Below, piece by piece: positions 35,932 through 44,200 of a stretch of 64,000 nucleotides of DNA. The position numbers and the translations under genes are program-made. Origin of the DNA: Parablautia intestinalis (GTDB lineage Bacteria > Bacillota > Clostridia > Lachnospirales > Lachnospiraceae); NCBI GenBank assembly GCA_003612395.1, contig RAYQ01000017.1, positions 1 through 64,000 of the forward strand, read 5' to 3'. How positions within the stretch are numbered: position 1 is the stretch's first letter; every line of letters begins with the position of its first letter. The notes beneath the pieces are model-generated. The model worked only from the letters and a program-made list of their open reading frames with translations. It searched no databases and was not told where the DNA came from.

Positions 35932-36778
35932 CGTAAATCCAAATAAGGAGCCATTGGGGCCATACTGTGTGTTAGGCTATTTTGATGCATTTGATATATC
36001 AGGAGAGGAAGAAGTGGATGAAAAAAGTATTAATTCATGGAAACCTCTGGGAAAACTGACTTCGGAATTAGCCGGGAATGTCAACTGCCGTATGCTGGTT
36101 TGCTTTACGGAAGATAAAGAAAAAGATAAAAGATTTTGGGCAGATTCGAAAGCCCCCCTGTTCTTTATCACAATGGTAAGACTGAAAAAGGAAAATATAT
36201 GTTTTTCAGAACAGGAAAAAATTAAGGAAAAATTAGATGAGGCAGAAAAACGTATCAGTTACTGGTCTTATGACCACAGTGAGATCATTGTGATTACAAA
36301 GACAAAGAAGTATGGCGATGGGATACGGAATGTGGTAGAGCTTCGCGAGATATGTGGCGCGCTGAAAATGTATACGGTCTTTGCCATGAAGGAAGATATT
36401 CTGGAATCCTATGAAGAAATTGAAAATACGATTGAAAATGAGATGGTTTTTGTCAGGTTACATTGTATGGTCAAGGATTATCAGGAGGCTGAAATATTCA
36501 GAAAGGAGCTGGAAAAGGCCTTATCTGGGAGAAACGGGAGAAAGATAACAATACGTAAGTTTGAAACTCTTGGCGGGTATGACTGGCTGCTGGAAGTGGA
36601 TCAGATTTCAGTATATAGCATATTTGAGCATTACAAAATGAAAAATTTATTAACCCATGCAAATGAAATTTATAACAAAGCATTTTTTAATGTGGAATCC
36701 GAAATTTTAACACAGGAGGAATACGGTGATGCTGGACTGGATAGAAGCGCAGAGGACAGAGCTGATAGAAATATATGA
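35873..36778 (+). CDS. Soluble protein of unknown function, second gene of the operon
   Basis: 301 residues with no recognised domain. The N-terminal half contains GPYCVLGYFDAFDI and WKPLGKLTSELAG, then LFFITMVRLK. The second half (VFVRLHCMVKDYQEAEIFRK, LGGYDWLLEVDQISVYSIFE) looks like a repeated alpha/beta module. No signal peptide or membrane segment. GGGAGAG precedes ATG 35873, which overlaps the end of the upstream gene; its own end overlaps the next gene by 50 bases, so the three are tightly coupled. It may be the sensor or adaptor of the set. Confidence 0.75.
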   Translation: MEKNMSVRVLQLKNNFLRDDVNPNKEPLGPYCVLGYFDAFDISGEEEVDEKSINSWKPLGKLTSELAGNVNCRMLVCFTEDKEKDKRFWADSKAPLFFITMVRLKKENICFSEQEKIKEKLDEAEKRISYWSYDHSEIIVITKTKKYGDGIRNVVELREICGALKMYTVFAMKEDILESYEEIENTIENEMVFVRLHCMVKDYQEAEIFRKELEKALSGRNGRKITIRKFETLGGYDWLLEVDQISVYSIFEHYKMKNLLTHANEIYNKAFFNVESEILTQEEYGDAGLDRSAEDRADRNI

Positions 36779-38372
36779 AAAATGTAAGAAGGAACAGCCG
36801 GTTTTGGAGGCATTTTCTGTTTACCTGCTCAGAATACTAAATGGTTTGTCTCAGATGTCCGGCAGTCAGTTTTATGACTATGAGGTTCAGATCCTGGCAG
36901 ATGCCATGAGATTATTCTTTGTTTATTATATTGAGCAGGTTAAGAAAGCTTTATCAACAGAAATTAAGGTAAAAGAGAAGAAAGATACCATTGAAGATAT
37001 AGAGTATGCAATAAGTAAGATATCAAACGTATATAAGAACGTTATTGACAGCACCGCAAATTCTGACCGCCAAATGCTTACAAGCCAGGCCGTGGAAACA
37101 AATATTTATGACTTGTCGCCGAAACTGATTAAAACATATTCTACTATTCTGGCAACGCTTGTCCGTTTATTCCATAAACAGGATAAGTATGCTTTTTTGC
37201 TGCATCCTTCCCTGAAAAGCAATATTGAAGCTGAAACTCTTTTCAATATGCGGGAAGAAGAGGGAAAAGTCGTATTGATCTATATACCTGAGAATGAAAT
37301 TGAAAAAATCCGCCAGACACCGATATACCTCTTACATGAAGTATACCATGTACTGACGAAGGCTGAGCGGTGCAGGGTTGACCGTGCACGCCGTATGGAA
37401 ACTCATGTACTCAATGCCATTTCCCAGCGAATATTCAGAAATATAAATTTTGCTTGTATTTTTTCAGAACAGATGTCTTTTGGTATAAAGGCTGATGAGG
37501 TAATTCAAAAGGCAGATGAAGCAGTCAAAAAGGCAGATGAAGCAGTCAAAAAGGTAGACGAAGCAATCAAAAAGGAGCTGGTGAAGCGATGGTTCCCAAT
37601 TGAGAGACGGGTAAAGAAATATGAAACGATAGAAAATGACCGTTTTTTCTACAGGGAAAACATATCCAATGATATATGCACTGGCTGGACGGATATGTTA
37701 AGCAGGATTTTTGTATCGCTTGGAGAAGATATTCTGGCGGCAATTAGCGGGAAACCATATAAATATATAGAGGAAAGATCTTTATTCACCTATATGAAGG
37801 AGATAGAATGGGAGATACATAATAATCTTGTAGGGATAGTATCCGGTAAGGTTTTGGCGGAATACGTTTCACTGTATATGTCAGTTTATAGAGAAACCTA
37901 TGCCGATATAGCCTGTATTCTTACGGCAGGGATTTCTCCGGGGGATTATGAAGAAGTTTTTAGAAATTCTGAAATTGCAATATCAAAAGAAATATCGGAT
38001 CCGGAAACGGTACGGGCCCTGCGGACTCATGTTGTGGCACATGCAGTCAGTAGCTGTGCAGGTATAAGCTATAAAGAAGAGTGGGAAAATTACAGCAAAG
38101 AAAATAATTTCAGGGAAAGGGGGAAGAAAGGAGAAAAAAGGCAGAAAGATGCAGACCTGATGAAGAAACAGGATGACAGAATTTTTATTTTAGAGGAAGA
38201 TTTACGTTGTATGGAAAGTATAATGGACATGTGCAGCAGTAAGCTTTGGGAAATTTTGGGCGATAAGGACAGTAAGTTTGACAGATTCCGCAATATCATA
38301 AAAAATATGGATATCATTGAAATACTAAACGGAAAAAACATTCATGAATTACATAATTTGCATGTTTCCTAA
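36729..38372 (+). CDS. HExxH-containing putative metallopeptidase, third gene of the operon
   Basis: 547 residues, no signal peptide. The segment YLLHEVYHVL provides HExxH at residues 203-207, and YRETYADIAC supplies Glu389 in an ExxxD-like setting, the layout of gluzincin metallopeptidases. Between them is a KADEAVK heptad array that predicts a coiled coil. The N-terminal 150 residues are helical. No named family is recognised, so peptidase activity is inferred from the motif only. AGGAGG (36714-36719) precedes ATG 36729. The operon closes with a terminator shared with the XRE regulator. Confidence 0.75.
   Translation: MLDWIEAQRTELIEIYEKCKKEQPVLEAFSVYLLRILNGLSQMSGSQFYDYEVQILADAMRLFFVYYIEQVKKALSTEIKVKEKKDTIEDIEYAISKISNVYKNVIDSTANSDRQMLTSQAVETNIYDLSPKLIKTYSTILATLVRLFHKQDKYAFLLHPSLKSNIEAETLFNMREEEGKVVLIYIPENEIEKIRQTPIYLLHEVYHVLTKAERCRVDRARRMETHVLNAISQRIFRNINFACIFSEQMSFGIKADEVIQKADEAVKKADEAVKKVDEAIKKELVKRWFPIERRVKKYETIENDRFFYRENISNDICTGWTDMLSRIFVSLGEDILAAISGKPYKYIEERSLFTYMKEIEWEIHNNLVGIVSGKVLAEYVSLYMSVYRETYADIACILTAGISPGDYEEVFRNSEIAISKEISDPETVRALRTHVVAHAVSSCAGISYKEEWENYSKENNFRERGKKGEKRQKDADLMKKQDDRIFILEEDLRCMESIMDMCSSKLWEILGDKDSKFDRFRNIIKNMDIIEILNGKNIHELHNLHVS
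37488..37571 (+). repeat. Four tandem 21-base repeats coding for heptads
   Basis: Units at 37488, 37509, 37530 and 37551 (core AAGGCAGATGAAGCAGTCAA) encode KADEVIQ, KADEAVK, KADEAVK, KVDEAIK. The second and third units are identical at DNA level, a sign of recent expansion and of likely copy-number variation. Confidence 0.85.
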
Positions 38373-38375
38373 AAA

Positions 38376-38422
38376 TACGCAAATTTGAAATACACTTCAA
38401 ATTTGCGTAAAAAGTAAATTTT
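38376..38422. terminator. Bidirectional terminator between the operon and the XRE gene
   Basis: TACGCAAATTTGAA (38376-38389) pairs perfectly with TTCAAATTTGCGTA (38396-38409). A-runs lie before it and a T-run after, so it can end transcription from both sides. Confidence 0.85.
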
Positions 38423-38485
38423 TTTGACAATTTGCATATACTATATGGAAGCATGAACTTTGAAAGTTTTCTACATGATATGAAG

Positions 38486-39148
38486 TCAAAAGTTAATGGC
38501 TTCGATGTTGCTTTTTAATGGCGTGACCTTTTTGTGGGAGACGGATTCGGTATTTGTGCTGCCAGAGCTTAAAAAGGCGTTGATAAAATTATCGGTTTTC
38601 ACTTTGTTCAGCTGCTTTCCTAAGCGGCGGCTAAGGCATTCATGAAGTTGTTCGAGCTCAGGAACATTTTCACAAACAATTTCAAGCTGAGAGTATGCAT
38701 CTGGCAGAGCATATAATGCAAGCTGTAAATTGCCTCCTAATATTCGTGCAGATGCCAGGAAGAAGAAACCTTCTTTATAGGAAGTATAATAACAGTCGCA
38801 CGCGCCAATGGGAAAGAAGCTTTGGGACGAAATACCGGCTAAGTTTACGGGGGGATTTTGAAAATTGAAAATATCCCAGTTGATTTCATCGGTCATAGTC
38901 CTGTTTAGGAGAGCTGTTATAAGTCGTTTGGTGTCAGTGCAGCTATCGGCACAATGGCTGACCAGTTCATCAAGAGAAACACCAAAATAATTGGCAATAT
39001 CCAAAACCCGGTCCAGAGATGGCGTATTTTTGTTCCAGCGGGAAATCAGGCCTGGGGAATAAAACAGATCTGATTCCAGACGGGAAATGGATATTTTATT
39101 TTTTTTGCAAAGGGCTCGTATGTTGCTGAGCAATACACTGCTATCCAT
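38486..39148 (-). CDS. XRE-family transcriptional regulator
   Basis: 220 residues. Residues 1-65 form a Cro/CI helix-turn-helix (NIRALCKKNKISISRLESDL, then SPGLISRWNKNTPSLDRVLD, IANYFGVSLDELV). The rest is an unassigned effector domain with several Cys and aromatic residues. AGGAGG lies eight bases before ATG 39148. It is convergent with the three-gene operon and is the nearest candidate regulator of it, though no shared operator is evident. Confidence 0.85.
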   Translation of the reverse strand: MDSSVLLSNIRALCKKNKISISRLESDLFYSPGLISRWNKNTPSLDRVLDIANYFGVSLDELVSHCADSCTDTKRLITALLNRTMTDEINWDIFNFQNPPVNLAGISSQSFFPIGACDCYYTSYKEGFFFLASARILGGNLQLALYALPDAYSQLEIVCENVPELEQLHECLSRRLGKQLNKVKTDNFINAFLSSGSTNTESVSHKKVTPLKSNIEAINF

Positions 39149-39343
39149 ATCGCACCTCCTGTATTATTGAGCCTTATTCTAGCGAAGAAAAACGATAAAA
39201 TTTACTACAAACCAGAATGATAGTTGAAGATATTTTCAAAAATGAAGTCAATTTCATTGTACCAATCCTTGATTGGGCTGTCAAGAGATGTTAACATTAT
39301 ATTCACTTATTATTTTATTGCAATATGGAGTGGAGGGTTGCCT

Positions 39344-39556
39344 ATGTTGTTATATGTGGAGGAGAACAGAGAGTCATTAATTGAAATCCATAAAGACGCG
39401 CCCAATATAGCTGCTCCTTGTATTGAACCAGCTAAAAACAATCGTTTTTATGACTATGATCCAGTCGCGAATTATTTGATTGAGGGCTATGAGAAAGGCC
39501 CGGAGGACAGCTATGCGGCCGATTTGAATGAGATGTTCCCGCTTCTTGGAAGATAA
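39344..39556 (+). CDS. Small unknown protein, 70 residues
   Basis: ATG 39344 follows TGGAGG by seven bases, a good ribosome site. The acidic protein reads LLYVEENRESLIEIHKD near its start and ends with PEDSYAADLNEMFPLLGR. The longer frame to 39224 has no such site. No family is recognised. It has its own terminator downstream, which supports a real transcript. Confidence 0.5.
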   Translation: MLLYVEENRESLIEIHKDAPNIAAPCIEPAKNNRFYDYDPVANYLIEGYEKGPEDSYAADLNEMFPLLGR

Positions 39557-39604
39557 ACTCATATAGAATATGACCAAATCAAAAATGTAAAATATTTCAA
39601 GATA

Positions 39605-39647
39605 CAAGTAATTGACTTTTGCATAGAGTCAATTACTTGTTTTTTTG
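39605..39647 (+). terminator. Terminator after the small gene
   Basis: CAAGTAATTGACT (39605-39617) pairs perfectly with AGTCAATTACTTG (39627-39639), then eight T. Confidence 0.95.
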
Positions 39648-39998
39648 CGGCAAACCGGTCTGCGAGGCGTGCTCTAGCGGTTGCATCTGTTATACATTTG
39701 TGTTTTTAAACGCGTTCTAAGTTTCTGCGTAGTAATATTTGCATTTACAGGTAATTTTACCCTGCTAAGGATATTTGAGACGGACGGCCAAAACATATAT
39801 GAAAGACTGAAAATAAGCGCATAAATGCTTGTTTCGGTCCCCTGGGATATTGTATGCGCCGGAACGGTGAAACTTTTTAACCGGAAAATTATGCCGGATC
39901 TGACATTCTAAAATTGTTCAATATCTTGACAAAACACTTGAATTTATTTCAATATATAGTAAAATAGAATAGTATATGTGATGAAAGAGAGGTATGCC
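39648..39998 (+). promoter_or_regulatory. Sortase operon upstream region with promoter and structured stretch
   Basis: No gene is seen. ACTGAAA...TTTCGGT with inner AAGC/GCTT (39806-39838) is a stable hairpin. TTGAAT (39938-39943), 16 bases and TAAAAT (39960-39965) form a plausible promoter, overlapped by the dyad TTGAA-tttat-TTCAA (39938-39952); a TTGACA at 39926 is an alternative -35. I looked for a c-di-GMP (GEMM) riboswitch and did not find its core. The sortase ribosome site is AGAGAGG (39986-39992). Confidence 0.5.
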
Positions 39999-41267
39999 AT
40001 GGCGGCAGGTGATTTGATGGTTGCCGGCAGACGCTTTCGTACCCGTGAGGATTACGAAGCCGCTCTGCGCGACCAGAAAAAGATTGAGGCCATCAAAGCC
40101 AGAATGGATCTAGAGGATCCAAGGCAGCTATATAAGCTCTTTAGCGCATTGCAAAGCGGCGCATATCGGTTCGAGACTGCGGTGGGAACCGACTTTGATG
40201 ATGCGATATTTGAGGAAATTGAAAAAATGAAGCAGCGGGGTATCACCTCCGCAAATGCCGGAAACCTTTCGGAAAGCAGACAGGAGAGAAAGCCGGAGCG
40301 TAATAAAGGCCTGACGAAAAGCAGGCCAAAGCAGCCTAAAGCATCTAAGGCGCAGGCCGGTGTAAGGCAAACGCCCCGGGCTCCTGAGACGGCATCCAAA
40401 GAAACGGTAAACCCGGATGGCGGGAAGGAGCTTGCAGAATATGACGGCAAAATGCAGCAGCAAATCCTAAATGAATTGCGTAAAAGAGAAAGACGCAGAA
40501 AATGGATTATTGCAATAGCGGCAATTGTGGCGGTTGCCAGTTTTGGGTATTTTGGAGTTTATTATTTTTTCAGTACCCGCACAAGCATGGAATATGAAAC
40601 TCTTGCTTCTTTAAAAGGAAGTGATGTGCTTGCCGGCAATCAGGGAAAAAAGGAATTGTTTTTACATAAAGAGTCTGTTGCAATGCCGGATGTGCTGGAT
40701 GAATATAAAACTTTATACGAAAAAAATAAAAAACTAATCGGATGGCTAAAAATTGACGATACAATAATAGATTATCCTGTAATGCAGACTTCAGACAACG
40801 ATTATTATCTGGACCATAATTTTAATCAGGAGTATGATAAAAACGGCAGTCTCTTTTTAGACTGCGACAGCAGTATTTATCCCCGTTCAACCAACCTGAT
40901 TATCTATGGGCATCACATGAAATCGGGACAGATGTTCGGTCAGCTTCAGATGTATGCCAAAGAATCTTATGCAAAGAAGCATTCGGTCATCCAGTTTGAC
41001 AGTATATATGAGGAGGGAACATATCAGGTAATGTATGTGTTTCGCTCCCAGGTCTACAATGAGGATGACCTTGTTTTTAAATATTATCAGTTTATTCAGG
41101 CAAATTCAGAAGAAGAGTTTAATTCTTATATGGAGGAAATGGCGGCTATGAGCCTGTATGATACGGGTGTTACTGCCAGCTATGGAGACAGCCTACTTAC
41201 ACTTTCAACCTGTGATAATTCGCAGACGGATGGAAGGTTTGTAGTGGTGGCAAAGAGAATTAAGTAG
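39999..41267 (+). CDS. Class B sortase with long cytoplasmic N-terminal extension
   Basis: 422 residues; sortase B is usually about 240. The catalytic domain has His305 in IIYGHHMKSGQMF, Cys405 in LSTCDNSQ and Arg413 in DGRFVVVAKR, the SrtB pattern. One membrane helix at about 169-191 anchors it with the catalytic domain outside. Residues 1-168 would be cytoplasmic: a helical domain (RFRTREDYEAALRDQKKIEA) and then a basic, Pro/Lys-rich linker. The extension is unexplained. It precedes two proteins ending in TPxTGD sorting signals, its probable substrates. ATG 39999 is chosen by the AGAGAGG site. Confidence 0.93.
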   Translation: MAAGDLMVAGRRFRTREDYEAALRDQKKIEAIKARMDLEDPRQLYKLFSALQSGAYRFETAVGTDFDDAIFEEIEKMKQRGITSANAGNLSESRQERKPERNKGLTKSRPKQPKASKAQAGVRQTPRAPETASKETVNPDGGKELAEYDGKMQQQILNELRKRERRRKWIIAIAAIVAVASFGYFGVYYFFSTRTSMEYETLASLKGSDVLAGNQGKKELFLHKESVAMPDVLDEYKTLYEKNKKLIGWLKIDDTIIDYPVMQTSDNDYYLDHNFNQEYDKNGSLFLDCDSSIYPRSTNLIIYGHHMKSGQMFGQLQMYAKESYAKKHSVIQFDSIYEEGTYQVMYVFRSQVYNEDDLVFKYYQFIQANSEEEFNSYMEEMAAMSLYDTGVTASYGDSLLTLSTCDNSQTDGRFVVVAKRIK

Positions 41268-41286
41268 TGTAAAAGGAGTGTCACAA

Positions 41287-44200
41287 ATGGTCAAAGTAAA
41301 AAAGAAAAAGAACAGGAAATTAAGGAGACAGATCCGTAAAACCATTGGTGCATTGACAATGGCGTCCGCTATTGTGGTGGCGGCGATTCCGGTTCCGGAT
41401 GTAAGGGCGGACGATCCGGTAGCTTATGCGGATGCTCCCTATGATTATGCAGGGCGCAGACTGCACACAACAAAAAGCGGCAGTGAAACTACATCAGAAA
41501 TCAAAAAAATCTATATAGAAGGCGCTACCGGGCAGCATGACGGAAACCCAAGTCCGGATAACTGGCGCAGCACGGTTCCTATTTTAGATAAAAATACGCA
41601 GATATTTGCGGATCCAACCAATGTGGCCGGGTATGATGTTGTTTTTTATTATGCAGTGCCCAGCAACAATGTGGCGGTGATTTTAGGAGCGGATGTTTAT
41701 TCCCTTCCTACAGGCAACAATGGAAATTATCTCCAGATACCGGAGCAGTTTGTCACCTGCCAGGCATATAATGAAGGCGGATTGTATTGTGCCGTAAATG
41801 CGGATAATGAATTCCTGTATTATCAGAAGGAAAAGGATACGTATCAGGTTCCGGCGCTTGGAATATTTGTTACCAGAGGGGATGCCAGCCTTGAGGTGGA
41901 ACCCGGCCAGACAAGAGGCACATATTATTACACAGATGAGAACGGGCAGCATCAGACAACGGATGCAATATTGTATGAAATTGCTGATTATTATGTCTGC
42001 GATCGGGATGAGTTTGATACATGGAAGGATGAGACATTATACTGGTATGATCCGGCCCATACACGCAGTATTGCCACTACTTCTTTGATTTCCAATGATG
42101 ATATGGCGGATTCAACTCCGACTCCAACCCCCACACCGGAGGAAACCCCTGCACCCTCTGAGACACCGGTAGATGATATGGGGATATATGGAGAGTCTAC
42201 GGCAGAGCCAACCTGGTCTCCGACTGCAGAACCTACACAGGAACCTGCGGTATCACCAATAGCGCCTACGCAGGAACCCGCGGTATCACCAATAGCGCCT
42301 ACACAAGAACCCGGCGCATTACCATCTGAAACCCCTGCAGCGCAGGAGACGGCATCGCCATATCAGACACCGGAGGCATCGCCTTCCGTTTCCGATACAG
42401 GCCTGTCAGACGAGCCGGCCCAGCCCACCCCTGCTTTGAATGAAGAATTAATGAAAGAGGTATTTACTTATAAAGTAGATAATACCATTCAGGCCGGACG
42501 TGATATATCTGTTAAACAAAAGACGGCATCTTTAAAGGGCGGTCTGGTTAAAAACTATATGGACACAACCGTGAATGTTAATGATAATAAAGAACATTTC
42601 TTCCCGGTAAGCGATGCGAATACCTATCTGACAGTTGCGGTAAGGTACATAGGACAGCAATATTTGAAAGACAAACTTGATGGGACGAGTAAAACGGGAG
42701 AGAAAGAAATTGACGGAACGGTAACAAGCGAGAATAAGCTGGGGGTATTTGCAGGACTTGGTATCAATGAACTGCGAACCGGCGAAAATCTGGTTGGTAT
42801 CGGCGATTATGCTTTTTATAATTGTACCGGTTTAAGAAGTATCATGGTAAACAGGGGTGTGAATAACGGACTTACCACAATCGGAAACGGCGCTTTCGCC
42901 TACTGCATAAATCTGGCAGCCTGTGATTTGACAGAAGCGGGCAACCTGCAGGTTATCGGTATGGACACCTTTTTAGGGTGTGTTAACTTAAAAAAATTCC
43001 AGCTGCCTACAGGTGTAAGGGCAATTGGCGACTATTGCTTTATGGGCTGTACCGGGCTGGAGGAAATGATATTTAATGACGGATTATCCGCCATTGGGTA
43101 TGATGCCTTTGTGGATTGTTCTTCTTTAGGCTCTCTGACATTCCCGGTGGGCTATGTGGAGAAGCTTCCGATTAATTATTTTAAGGGATGTACCAATATT
43201 CAATATGTTAAGATTCAAAATGAACAATGCGATTTGATTGACGGAACAAGCACTGCCGATGAAAGCACTAACCATGGAAATTATGGAAACCCGGATAAAG
43301 GCTGCGATATCGAAGAATTCGTCAAGGCCCTGAATTGGGAGAGTTTTTACCTGGAAGGGCCCCATACAAGCAATTCTTCTATATATGAGACGGCACAGGA
43401 TCACTCTCTTTCCTTTAAGTATGTCATTGACGGAATAGAGTATTACGAGAAGGTGGAGGTTTGTCCGGAGCCTGCGCAGCATAGGATTTCCTATGTAATC
43501 AGGGTAGAGAACGGTCAGGAATCCTTATCGAAACCGATTCTTGACAGAGATTGTAAAACCCTTATTATTCCTTCCAATATAGGGAATCATCTGATATCGG
43601 CAATTGATGACGGGTGCTTTTCCGGTTACTGTAATCTGGAGAATGTGACAATTCCGTCAAGTGTAAAATTAATTGAGGCAAATGCTTTCCAGGGATGCCA
43701 CCGCCTGAAAAATGTGATATTTGAACATGGCGCTGAGGATGCACTGGAAATAAGGAGCGGGGCATTTAACACCCAGGATATGACAAACGGACATCAGAAT
43801 GGCTGTCAGAACGTGTCCGGAAATGCGGTAAATGGTGACGGCAGGCTGGAATATGAACCTAAATTAGCATTTACAGGAGCAATTTCACCTACCTTTGGTG
43901 CATTTACTTATGCAATGAACGGAAGCAATAATTATAATAACAGTTCCCAGGCGTTAAGCTACATCACGTATTACAGCGGATGGCCTACGAATCTGGCTGT
44001 GAAATACAATCCGGGCAATCCGGAAGGACAGCGAAATGAGCTGATCAGCTATCCCACCTATGAGCATATCAGAGTTGGGTATAAAAACGGGGAATATCCG
44101 TATCTGACCCCTGAAATGATAAGCGATGCCGAGGAAGCGGTAAGACAGGAACAGACCGGTTCCGTTTCAGGGTACTATCAGAGTATCATAGACGCAGGAA

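Noticed and set aside
38424-38460. TTGACA followed by TATACT/TATATG between the operon and the XRE gene
   Set aside because: Spacers of 7-12 bases do not fit a promoter, and no plus-strand gene follows.
39648-39998. c-di-GMP (GEMM) riboswitch before the sortase
   Set aside because: The conserved GEMM core is not found; only a simple hairpin and a promoter are visible.
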